Positions 6,602 to 13,688 of a stretch of DNA of 18,186 nt are shown here, piece after piece. Location of the stretch: the NCBI GenBank assembly GCA_964457065.1, contig CAYWDQ010000057.1, forward strand, positions 1 to 18,186, read 5' to 3'. Made by a program: the position numbers and the translations under genes. The notes under the pieces are model-generated. The model did not search any database, was not told where the DNA came from, and saw only the letters and a program-made list of their open reading frames with translations. Source of the DNA: Bog-473 sp964457065. GTDB lineage: Bacteria; Actinomycetota; Acidimicrobiia; Acidimicrobiales; RAAP-2. Every line of letters begins with the position of its first letter. The first letter of the stretch is position 1.

Positions 6602-7585
6602 ATGACACGCTCCCGGCCGAAGGCCTTGGTGACGGCGGCCGTGAGCGGCCCCGGTCTCGACCTGCTGCACCAGCTGGCGGATCTGGTGCTCGATTCGTGG
6701 CTCGACCAGCCCACCCTGCGGATCTACAACGCCTCCCAGCTGGCGGAACGGACCGCCGCCGAGGGGGCCTCCATCGTCATCGTGGAGAGCGACGCCTGCG
6801 GGGCCGAGCTCTACGAGCAACCGATCATCGCCGTGTGCAGCTGCCGGGGTGACCCCACCAACGTCGACGTCCCGGCCGCCACCGCCGCCGGTGTGCCCGT
6901 CCTGCGGGCCCCCGGCCGCAACGCCGACGCCGTGGCCGAGCTGGCCGTGGCCCTGCTCTTCGCCGCCACCCGCGGCGTCGTCCCGGCGGACCGCGACGTG
7001 CGGGAGGGGCAGATCTACCGCGACGGGAAGATTCCGTACCAGCGCTACCGGGCCTGGGAGCTGGCGGGCAAGACCGTCGGGCTGGTGGGCCTCGGAGCCG
7101 TCGGGCGCGCGCTGCGGTGGCGCCTGCGCGGCCTCGGCCTGGACGTGATCGCCTACGACCCCTACGCGCCCGACGCCACGAGCTCGCTCGACGACCTGCT
7201 GGCGCGCGCCGACGTCATCTCCATCCACGCGCCGGTGACCGAGGAGACGACGGGCCTGATCGACGCAGACGCCTTCGCCAAGATGCGCGACGGCGTCGTC
7301 TACCTGAACACCGCCCGGGCCAAGATCCACGACACCGATGCGCTGGTGGCCGCACTGGCGTCGGGCAAGGTCGCCGCGGCGGGCCTGGACCACTTCGAGG
7401 GGGAGCACCTGGCGGTCGACCACCCCTTGACGACGTTCCCCCAGGTCGTGCTCACCCCGCACATCGGCGGCGCCACCTACGACACCGAGTCCAACCACAC
7501 GCGCACCATCGCCGAGGACCTGTGCCGCCTCATGGCGGGGGCGCGGCCCCTGCACATCGTGAACCCCGAGGTCCTGTCGGACTGA
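6602..7585 (+). CDS. NAD-dependent D-2-hydroxyacid dehydrogenase (phosphoglycerate dehydrogenase-like)
   Basis: This is a 327-residue enzyme of the D-isomer specific 2-hydroxyacid dehydrogenase family, which interconverts 2-hydroxyacids and 2-ketoacids with NAD(P). The Rossmann glycine motif GLGAVG is at 163-168, with an acidic residue in AYDPY after the second strand, which favours NAD. The catalytic triad is recognisable: Arg239 in LNTARAK, Glu268 in HFEGEHL, and His287 in LTPHIGGAT. The Arg-to-Glu spacing of 29 is the same as in SerA. There is no C-terminal ACT domain, so it is not a regulated serine-biosynthesis SerA. The ATG at 6602 was preferred over the in-frame TTG at 6593 because of the ribosome binding site position. 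It is divergent from the FGGY kinase and only 1 nt before the peptidase E start. It probably handles a hydroxyacid derived from the sugar pathway; the substrate is not known. Confidence 0.92.
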   Translation: MTRSRPKALVTAAVSGPGLDLLHQLADLVLDSWLDQPTLRIYNASQLAERTAAEGASIVIVESDACGAELYEQPIIAVCSCRGDPTNVDVPAATAAGVPVLRAPGRNADAVAELAVALLFAATRGVVPADRDVREGQIYRDGKIPYQRYRAWELAGKTVGLVGLGAVGRALRWRLRGLGLDVIAYDPYAPDATSSLDDLLARADVISIHAPVTEETTGLIDADAFAKMRDGVVYLNTARAKIHDTDALVAALASGKVAAAGLDHFEGEHLAVDHPLTTFPQVVLTPHIGGATYDTESNHTRTIAEDLCRLMAGARPLHIVNPEVLSD

Positions 7586-7586
7586 C

Positions 7587-8315
7587 GTGGCGGCACGCCA
7601 ACCCACCATCATCGCCACGTCCATCGGGTTCCAACCCGAGGGACCCGACCCGGCGAACGTGCGACCGGGCCCGTCCTACCGGCTGGCCGCCGACCTGGCA
7701 CGGGCGGGCGACCACCCGCGCCTGTGCATCATCGCCACCGCGGTCGGTGACGACCCGACCCGCCTGGCGGCGGCCCACAACGCGTTCTCCAAGCTCGGCT
7801 TCATCAGCTCGCACCTCACCCTCTTCCCGATGCCCAACGTGCCCGACGTGCGCGCCCACCTCCTGGCGCAGGACGTGATCTGGGTCGGCGGCGGGAGCAC
7901 CGCCAACCTGCTGGCGCTCTGGCGCCTGCACGGGCTCGACGTGACCTTGCGCGAGTGCTGGGAGGCGGGCGTCGTGCTCAAGGGCGTCTCGGCCGGCTCG
8001 CTGTGCTGGCACGTGGGCGGGACGACCGACTCCTTCGGGCCCACCCTGGTGCCGGTCACCGACGGGCTGGCCTTCCTCCCCTACTCCAACAGCCCGCATC
8101 ACGACGCAGAGGAGCAGCGCCGACCCTTGATCCACCGGCTCATCGCGGAGGGGACCCTGCCCGACGGCTACGCCACGGAGGACGGCACGGGACTGGTCTT
8201 CTACGGCACCGAGCTCCAGGACGCCTTCACCGAGGTGGAGGGGAAGGTCGCCTACTCGCTGACGCGAGAGGGCGCCGCGACCCGCGAGGTGGCGCTGGAC
8301 ACACGCCTGCTCTGA
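7587..8315 (+). CDS. Peptidase E-like serine hydrolase (family S51)
   Basis: This is a 242-residue protein of the S51 (dipeptidase E/cyanophycinase) class I glutamine-amidotransferase-like fold. The nucleophile elbow is GVSAGS with Ser135. It is preceded by the family motif VIWVGGGSTANLLALW at about 98-112, and followed by the SNSPHHDAE segment whose His171 or His172 is the candidate catalytic histidine. Peptidase E cleaves N-terminal Asp-Xaa dipeptides in the cytoplasm; relatives cleave cyanophycin or beta-aspartyl bonds. The length matches the family (about 230-250). The GTG at 7587 starts 1 nt after the dehydrogenase stop, so the two are cotranscribed and coupled. A peptidase is unexpected in a sugar-acid operon, so the real substrate may be a small amide or ester rather than a dipeptide. 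The fold is firm; the substrate is open. Confidence 0.9.
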   Translation: MAARQPTIIATSIGFQPEGPDPANVRPGPSYRLAADLARAGDHPRLCIIATAVGDDPTRLAAAHNAFSKLGFISSHLTLFPMPNVPDVRAHLLAQDVIWVGGGSTANLLALWRLHGLDVTLRECWEAGVVLKGVSAGSLCWHVGGTTDSFGPTLVPVTDGLAFLPYSNSPHHDAEEQRRPLIHRLIAEGTLPDGYATEDGTGLVFYGTELQDAFTEVEGKVAYSLTREGAATREVALDTRLL

Positions 8316-8346
8316 CCCAGCCGATCCCCTGTACTCACACCTGCCC

Positions 8347-8372
8347 GTCCTTCCTCGTCAAGGAAAAAGGAC
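8347..8372. terminator. Weak hairpin at the convergent ends of the peptidase E and glycosyltransferase genes
   Basis: GTCCTT (8347-8352) pairs with AAGGAC (8367-8372), and the inner CCT/AGG can extend it with a bulge of A residues. It covers the stop codon of the minus-strand glycosyltransferase and follows the peptidase E stop by about 30 bp. It could serve as a weak bidirectional terminator. The stem is short and there is no clear T-tract. Confidence 0.3.
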
Positions 8373-9224
8373 GCGGCGCCGAATCGACTCTTCTGCCCGG
8401 CCCAGTATGGTGCCGATCTGCCACGAGACCCTCCACGGCTGCGTCGGACCGCCGTCTCGCCACGCGTCGACCAGCGTCCATCGCAACGGACCCAGAACCT
8501 TTCGGAGTGACCGCCGCTGCAGTCCCTTCGAGCGGTACCGCTCGTACATCCACACGGCAGCGTGCGCATAGCTGCGCGACTTCCTGAATGCCGCCCGGCT
8601 GTTTGCCGGGCGGCGTATATGCATCACCGCGGCTGGCTGGCGGCCGAAACTCGCGCCCGAAGCAAATGCCCTCCACGTGTAGTCGACGTCCTCCCCCACC
8701 AGGAGCGTCTCGTCGTAGGGGCCCACCCGCTCGCACGTCGCGGCCCGCATACCCGTGACGCAGCCGGGCAATCCCGGCCTGAAGTCGTGATAAATCGGCA
8801 CCTCGTCATTCGTCACCATCTCAACACGGGCGCACGGTGGATTCAGGGTCGTCGTCTCGATGAAGCCACCCACCGCATCGAACTCGTCGAGTGCCTCCGA
8901 CATCTTCTGGACGTACTCGCCATCCGCCTCGTCATCGCTGTCCACGAACACGTACTGGCTACCGCGTGCGGCAGCCATACCAAGGTTGAGCGCGCGAGAC
9001 TTCCCCGGGGTCTGTTCGTGCAGCAGCTGAAAGCTCGGCAGACGGGTCTCGAACTCGCGGGCCGTACGAGCCGACGCGTCCGTCGACCCGTTGTCAACGA
9101 CGATGACCTCCCACGGAAAGCTGCATCTCTGCCGCTCTAGGGCCTCGAGCTGCTTCCGCAAGAACGGTTCCCCGTTGCGCACCGCCAGAATCACACTGAC
9201 CCGAACGGACCCGTCCGCGCTCAT
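8358..9224 (-). CDS. Glycosyltransferase family 2 (GT-A fold)
   Basis: This is a 288-residue GT2 enzyme. The N-terminal strand and nucleotide-binding motif VSVILAVRNGEP is at 9-20, EVIVVDNGSTDAS at 39-51, the metal-binding DSDDEADGEY at 95-104 (DxD type), and the acceptor-side acidic motif LVGEDVDYTWR at about 175-185. GT2 enzymes transfer a sugar from a nucleotide-sugar donor, commonly for cell-wall glycans or exopolysaccharide. The C-terminal about 75 residues are basic and lack a clear membrane helix, so the protein is cytoplasmic or peripheral. ATG at 9224 was chosen; the upstream in-frame TTG at 9266 adds a short tail that overlaps a hairpin. Base composition is less GC-rich here than in the flanking catabolic genes. 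It lies downstream of the acyltransferase gene on the same strand, which fits a surface-glycan function. Confidence 0.9.
   Translation of the reverse strand: MSADGSVRVSVILAVRNGEPFLRKQLEALERQRCSFPWEVIVVDNGSTDASARTAREFETRLPSFQLLHEQTPGKSRALNLGMAAARGSQYVFVDSDDEADGEYVQKMSEALDEFDAVGGFIETTTLNPPCARVEMVTNDEVPIYHDFRPGLPGCVTGMRAATCERVGPYDETLLVGEDVDYTWRAFASGASFGRQPAAVMHIRRPANSRAAFRKSRSYAHAAVWMYERYRSKGLQRRSLRKVLGPLRWTLVDAWRDGGPTQPWRVSWQIGTILGRAEESIRRRVLFP
8590..8614. repeat. Perfect 10-bp inverted repeat inside the glycosyltransferase gene
   Basis: GCCGCCCGGC (8590-8599) and GCCGGGCGGC (8605-8614) are exact reverse complements around the 5-nt spacer TGTTT. In the glycosyltransferase mRNA this would be a very stable stem-loop over codons about 204-212. 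It may affect transcription or ribosome movement, or be a chance product of Arg/Ala/Pro codons. Confidence 0.75.
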
Positions 9225-9250
9225 ACGCTCGTTCCCACTGATCTCAAATC

Positions 9251-9264
9251 GGCGGTTTCCCGCC
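9251..9264 (-). terminator. Hairpin with GNRA-type loop between the acyltransferase and glycosyltransferase genes
   Basis: On the minus strand GGCGG-GAAA-CCGCC forms a perfect 5-bp stem with a GAAA tetraloop, one of the most stable RNA loop types. TTTT precedes it and GATTTG follows. It lies in the 64-bp gap after the acyltransferase stop and before the glycosyltransferase ATG. It could be a weak terminator or a leader structure for the downstream gene. Confidence 0.4.
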
Positions 9265-9288
9265 AAAACTTGAGTCGCCTCGCGTCAC

Positions 9289-10317
9289 CTACAGCAGACG
9301 GGCCAGGCGTGGCCGGCACCACGTCACGGACTCGAGTGGGAAGGTCGCATCCTGGAACGTCTCCTTGTACGGCTCGTCACCCACACCGAGATCGACGATC
9401 TCGCATCCGGCGCGGGCCCCGGAGTCGAGCGCCTCGAGCAGGGTGGCGATCCCGGTTCCCAACCGAGACCACTCGGGCTCAGGGTCATAGCCCGTCATCC
9501 AACTGCTCATCCTCGTGCCGGCCCGGAGGACGAACTGCATCCCGATGATCAAGTCGTCACGCTCGAGTACGGAGAGTCCGAACCGACCGGGGGTCGAAAG
9601 TTCGAGAGCATCTTCGATCGCCCTGCTCATGTCGTCATCGAAGCGGTACCCCTCGCCGCCCCGCTCGGCCTTGCGCCGCAGGTAGAACGTCTGCAGGCGT
9701 GGCAGCCGCCGGACGATCTCGGCCGGATCCACCGTTGTGAAGATCCGGAACCCCTGCTCGGCGCCGCGACGGGCCCGGCGCCTGACTTCCCGCCGGAAAT
9801 CCCCGTCGCGTTGTGCCAGCCACGCGTCGATCCCCTCGGCGATGTCCGTGTAGTAGGAGCTGTAACGCGAGGAGCCCGTGGCGACCCAGTCGGGTCCGGC
9901 AAGCCGACTGGCGAAGGCGGCTGTCCACGGCGAGCCCTCGGGAAGCCAGAAGATACTCGCCATGTCGACCAGCTCCGCCTGCGCGGCGAACTCGTCCGTC
10001 ATCGCCGCAGCCACCTGGTCGGCGCGGTCGGGGTCAGCGATCGGTACGGTGCCGTACATCATGTCCGTAGCGGGAGGAAGGAGCCGCCACCGCTTTCGAG
10101 CCATCTTCTCGGCGACGAAGGGAAGTACGCCGACAACCTCCGAGCCTTCGAGGGCGATCCAGATGCGCAGCTCCGAATCGGCGTCCATCATGTGCCGTGC
10201 CCATCCCGCCACGATCGCCCCGCCGGCACGAGGTTGCGACACGCGATCAGCAAGTGCCTCCCAGCCGCTGACGTAGTCCTGGAGTTGAGCGACATCAGAA
10301 ACCAATTCGATGTCCAC
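9289..10317 (-). CDS. GNAT/FemAB-like acyltransferase (BioF2/CelD-type, Acetyltransf_6)
   Basis: This 342-residue protein resembles the tandem-GNAT-fold family often annotated as BioF2-like or CelD-like acetyltransferase. The N-terminal half has WIALEGSEVVGVLPFVAEK at about 53-71 and a second-half copy of the same strand pattern, LSVLERDDLIIGMQFVLRAG. These are the paired 'own activity, then substrate access' strands of each GNAT repeat. The C-terminal signature LGVGDEPYKETF (Y317, K318) is the characteristic end motif of this family. A basic helix at about 170-190 (RREVRRRARR) precedes the second domain. Relatives act in cell-envelope or exopolysaccharide assembly, transferring acyl or aminoacyl groups. 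The start is GTG at 10315-10317, with only weak upstream ribosome binding. It is followed by the glycosyltransferase gene and preceded by the amidohydrolase gene on the same strand. The acceptor is unknown. Confidence 0.8.
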   Translation of the reverse strand: MDIELVSDVAQLQDYVSGWEALADRVSQPRAGGAIVAGWARHMMDADSELRIWIALEGSEVVGVLPFVAEKMARKRWRLLPPATDMMYGTVPIADPDRADQVAAAMTDEFAAQAELVDMASIFWLPEGSPWTAAFASRLAGPDWVATGSSRYSSYYTDIAEGIDAWLAQRDGDFRREVRRRARRGAEQGFRIFTTVDPAEIVRRLPRLQTFYLRRKAERGGEGYRFDDDMSRAIEDALELSTPGRFGLSVLERDDLIIGMQFVLRAGTRMSSWMTGYDPEPEWSRLGTGIATLLEALDSGARAGCEIVDLGVGDEPYKETFQDATFPLESVTWCRPRLARLL

Positions 10318-10407
10318 GGTCGGCTCAGTATAGGGAGGCGCCTCGAGTCGCCAGGGGCGCAGCTCAGTGTCTTCGACGTGGCCGGACGTACGGTGCGGCG
10401 CAGAGCG

Positions 10408-12150
10408 TCAGGCGACAGCCCCGGCCCAGTTCGACCCGGCGTGCACGGTGTCGGTGTCGCGTCCCGAGCGCAACACCTGTCCGGGGACGGCTCCGGTGAA
10501 GTCGCCGTGGTGGACGATCTCAGTCCCGTTGACCAGCACGTGCCCGATGCCGACCGCCTCCGCATACAGACGGCTGGCGCCGCCCGGCAGATCGTCGCGG
10601 GTGCGCACGGGCCCGTGGCCGATGGTGGTCGGGTCGAACACGACCACGTCGGCGAAGGTCCCCGGTGCCAAGCGACCGCGGTCGCGCAGCCCGTAGAGCC
10701 GGGCCGGGACGTCGGTCAGGAGCCGCACCGCCTGCTCCCAGTCGAGCAGGCCGCGGGCCCGCACCCCGTCGCCCAGCATTGACGTCGAGTAGACGGCGCC
10801 GCACATGGTGTCGAGGTGGGCACCGGCGTCGGAGCCGCCGACGATGGCCCGTGGGTCCTGCCAGGTCTGCGCCCGCAGCACCCAGTCCTCCTCGGATTCG
10901 CCGATGGGCGGGCGCAGCCCGGTGCGCAGCCCGTCGGCCACCACGACGTCGAGGAGCGCATCGAAGGGCGTCGTCCCGCGAGCACGCGCCACCTCGCCCA
11001 CCGTGCGACCTTCGGCGTCGGCGTTCTCCGGGGCGAAGGTCTCCTCGATGATGAGGCGATCCCAGACCGCGAGGTGCCGGAGGATCCCCGCCTCGTCCGA
11101 CTGTGCACCGGCATCGAGCCGCCGGCGTGTCTCGGGGTCGGAGAGCGCGACGATGCGCGCCTCGACCGGCAGCGCGAAGACCTCGCGCCACCCGGGCAGG
11201 CCGTCCAGGATGGCGCCGTGCTCGAAGCTGAGCCGCAGCTGCATGGTGTGAGGCAGCGTCAGCGCCACGACGGTGGCACCTCGACCGGAGGCCGCGGTGC
11301 CCGCGGCCAGCTGCCTCCGGGCGCCGTCGGGATTCATGGCCGACACGCCGAGCACGTTCCAGTTGACCGGGCGGTCCGCCAGCAGCGACATGGTCGACAG
11401 GAAGTCGATCTCCTCCTCGGTGAACCCGTTGAGGCAGCCCGGCACGATCAGCTCGACCGTCGTCCCCTCGTGCCGGCTCACGGCGGTGGCGAGTCGCTCC
11501 AGCTCCTCGCGACCGGCAGCGCGCGACGGGACGGGTTGGCCGTCGCCGTCGTTGTGGGTGTGCACCTGGGACGTCGAGAACCCGAGCGCCCCCTCGGCCA
11601 GGGCCGCGTCCAGCGCGGCCTCCATGGCGTCGGTGTCCGCCGCCGAGGCGACTCCGCCGACGGCGCGCTCACCCATGACGAGGCGGCGGAGCGTCGAGTG
11701 GCCCACCAGGAACCCGGCATTGACGGCGACGCGGCCGTCGAGGCGGCCGAGCCAGTCACCGAAGGAGGACCAGTCCCAGGGCAGTCCCGCTCGGAGGGCT
11801 GCGAGCGGCATGCCTTCGACCCGCGCCATCATGCGCGAGATGTAGTCGACGTGCTCCGGCGCCATGGGCGCCAGGGAGAAGCCGCAATTGCCACCGAGCA
11901 CCGTGGTCACGCCGTGGAGCGGTGAGGGGCTGGCGTTGGGGTCCCAGAACAGCTGGGCGTCGTAGTGGGTGTGCAGATCGACGAAGCCGGGGGTGACGAG
12001 CATGCCGGTGGCGTCGAACACCGTGTCGGCGCCGACACCGGCATCAGGCCCGATGGCGCGCACCCGTTCGCCCTCGACGACCACGTCGGCCCGAACGGGC
12101 GGCGCCCCGGTCCCGTCGACGACGGTCCCACCGCGCACGGCCACCGTCAT
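10408..12150 (-). CDS. D-aminoacylase-like amidohydrolase (N-acyl-D-amino-acid deacylase family), divergent metal site
   Basis: This is a 580-residue metal-dependent amidohydrolase with the two-part beta-sandwich plus TIM-barrel layout. The N-terminal sandwich contains RGGTVVDGTG, the barrel opens with TPGFVDLHTHYDAQ (His60, His62), then GGNCG (Cys89) and VGGSDAGAHLD (Asp441). The sandwich returns at RGRLAPGTFADVVVFDP. These fit D-aminoacylases, which cleave N-acyl groups from D-amino acids. However, the two histidines expected on later barrel strands (Alcaligenes His220 and His250) are absent: the equivalent segments read TTVELIVPG near 230 and PVNWNVLGV near 261. It is about 100 residues longer than Alcaligenes D-aminoacylase. 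The ATG at 12148-12150 overlaps the aldehyde dehydrogenase stop in an ATGA junction, so the two are coupled. The reaction could be hydrolysis of a cyclic or acyclic amide or ester; the annotated substrate should be treated with caution. Confidence 0.85.
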   Translation of the reverse strand: MTVAVRGGTVVDGTGAPPVRADVVVEGERVRAIGPDAGVGADTVFDATGMLVTPGFVDLHTHYDAQLFWDPNASPSPLHGVTTVLGGNCGFSLAPMAPEHVDYISRMMARVEGMPLAALRAGLPWDWSSFGDWLGRLDGRVAVNAGFLVGHSTLRRLVMGERAVGGVASAADTDAMEAALDAALAEGALGFSTSQVHTHNDGDGQPVPSRAAGREELERLATAVSRHEGTTVELIVPGCLNGFTEEEIDFLSTMSLLADRPVNWNVLGVSAMNPDGARRQLAAGTAASGRGATVVALTLPHTMQLRLSFEHGAILDGLPGWREVFALPVEARIVALSDPETRRRLDAGAQSDEAGILRHLAVWDRLIIEETFAPENADAEGRTVGEVARARGTTPFDALLDVVVADGLRTGLRPPIGESEEDWVLRAQTWQDPRAIVGGSDAGAHLDTMCGAVYSTSMLGDGVRARGLLDWEQAVRLLTDVPARLYGLRDRGRLAPGTFADVVVFDPTTIGHGPVRTRDDLPGGASRLYAEAVGIGHVLVNGTEIVHHGDFTGAVPGQVLRSGRDTDTVHAGSNWAGAVA

Positions 12151-13640
12151 GACCGTGCCCCGAGCTCCGCCGGGGCCGGCCGGCGCAGCCGCACCCGCTG
12201 GCGTGCGAAGGCCTGCATGCCCTCGGCCCCGAGCTCCACGCCGAAGCCGGACTGCTTCCAGCCGCCCATCGGCGCGTACATGTCGAGGGCCGACAGACCG
12301 TGCGCGTTGACGAACACCGTGCCGGCCGACAGCCGCGACGCCACGTCGGCGGCCAGCGCGTCGTCATTGCTCCAGACCGACGCGCACAGGCCGAAGGTCG
12401 TGTCGTTGGCCGCGTCGACCGCCCGGTCGAGGTCGTCGTAGGGAATGACGGGCAACGCGGGGGCGAATTGCTCCTGCCGCACGATCCCGCCGTCCGGGGG
12501 CGGCGCCACCACGAGCGCCGGGGACACGAAGTACCCACCCGACCCCTCGTCCTCGGCCCGCACCCGGCCCGGCCGCAGGACCGTGGCCCCCGTCGCCGCC
12601 GCTTCTGTGACCAACGCCTCGACCCGGTCGCGCGCGCGCGCCGTGTGCACCGGGCCCATCGTCACGCTGTCCACCAGGCCGTCGCCGACCACCTCGGCCG
12701 CGAGCCGGGCCGCCAGCGCGTCCACCGTCTCGTCCAACCGGCTGCGGTGGACGTAGAGGCGCTTGATCGCCATGCAGACCTGCCCGCTGGTGACGAAGGC
12801 CGCTTCGACGATGCGATCCGCCAGGGCCGCGTCACCGGCCACGTCCGGGGCGAGGATGGCGGCGTCGTTGCCACCGAGCTCGAGCACGACCGGCCGCGTC
12901 GTGGCGGCCGCAGTCGCCATGACCGCCTGGCCGGTGCCGACGCCACCGGTGAAGGAGACCATGTCGACGTCGGGATGGCCGACCAACGCGGCACCGAGGC
13001 CGGCGGCCGGGCCGTTGACGACGTTGAGCACGCCCGCCGGCAGGACGGCGGCCATGGCGGCCGCGACCAGCAACACCGTTCCCGGGCACGTCGGCGGCGC
13101 CTTGACCACGACGGCGTCCCCGGCCAGCAGCGCGGGCAGGACCTTGTTGGCCATGACCGACACGGGCCAGTTGAACGGCAGGATCGCGGCAACGACCCCG
13201 TGCGGCACCCACTCGACACGCGTGGCCCCACCCCCGAGGTCGCGCGGGGCGAGGGCCTCGGCCACCAGCGGCGCGAAGGCCGATGCCATACCGGCCATGG
13301 TGGCCGTGTCGAAGATCGCCTCCAGGTGCGTCTTGCCGTGCTCGCGGGTCAACAGCCGGGCCAGGTCCCGCGTCTCGACCGCGGCGACCCCCGCCTCGGC
13401 CGCGGCAACCACCTGCGCCGCCCGCTCCTCCATGGCCAGTGCGGCCCAGGCCCGCTGCGACCGCCGGGCGGCAGCCACGGCGAGGTCGAGCTGGGCCGGA
13501 GAGGTGGACGGCGCGTCGAAGACGACCTCGGCCGGACGGGCCGGGTTCGTCACCGGGTAGGTGCCCTCACCGCCGGCGACCACGTCGCCGCCGACCAACA
13601 GGCCGACGCGGGTGATTGCGTCCTCGATGTGTGTTGTCAT
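12147..13640 (-). CDS. NAD(P)-dependent aldehyde dehydrogenase (ALDH superfamily)
   Basis: This is a 497-residue ALDH, which oxidises an aldehyde to a carboxylic acid. The oxyanion Asn157 is in PFNWP, the cofactor Lys180 in VVVKAPP, and the glycine region FTGGVGTG is at 230-237. The general base Glu254 is in LELGGND, the nucleophile Cys289 in SGQVCMAIKR, and the cofactor-binding Glu390 in QEQFAP. All catalytic residues are in place and the length is standard. The ATG at 13638-13640 was chosen because it gives the usual N-terminal length and a G-rich sequence precedes it. The much longer upstream frame is antisense to the divergent amidohydrolase gene. It is the first gene of a unit with the D-aminoacylase-like gene, overlapping it by 4 bp, and is divergent from the ACMSD-like pair. 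A semialdehyde produced by the neighbouring amidohydrolases is a likely substrate, by inference only. Confidence 0.94.
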   Translation of the reverse strand: MTTHIEDAITRVGLLVGGDVVAGGEGTYPVTNPARPAEVVFDAPSTSPAQLDLAVAAARRSQRAWAALAMEERAAQVVAAAEAGVAAVETRDLARLLTREHGKTHLEAIFDTATMAGMASAFAPLVAEALAPRDLGGGATRVEWVPHGVVAAILPFNWPVSVMANKVLPALLAGDAVVVKAPPTCPGTVLLVAAAMAAVLPAGVLNVVNGPAAGLGAALVGHPDVDMVSFTGGVGTGQAVMATAAATTRPVVLELGGNDAAILAPDVAGDAALADRIVEAAFVTSGQVCMAIKRLYVHRSRLDETVDALAARLAAEVVGDGLVDSVTMGPVHTARARDRVEALVTEAAATGATVLRPGRVRAEDEGSGGYFVSPALVVAPPPDGGIVRQEQFAPALPVIPYDDLDRAVDAANDTTFGLCASVWSNDDALAADVASRLSAGTVFVNAHGLSALDMYAPMGGWKQSGFGVELGAEGMQAFARQRVRLRRPAPAELGARS

Positions 13641-13648
13641 ACCCACCC

Positions 13649-13688
13649 CCGGGCCCGGCGACGTTGCTGACGATAGTGTCACCTTCTC
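13649..13688. promoter_or_regulatory. Short divergent promoter region with a 10-bp palindrome and a leaderless-type -10
   Basis: Only 48 bp separate the ALDH and amidohydrolase starts. CCGGGCCCGG at 13649-13658 is a perfect palindrome. GATAGT at 13672-13677 resembles a -10 box and ends 11 nt before the GTG at 13689, so transcription could begin at or near the start codon, giving a leaderless mRNA. No convincing -35 is seen. This is inferred from spacing only. Confidence 0.3.

Noticed and set aside
5530..6852. A 440-codon open frame on the plus strand
   Set aside because: It is antisense to the FGGY kinase and runs through the divergent promoter region.
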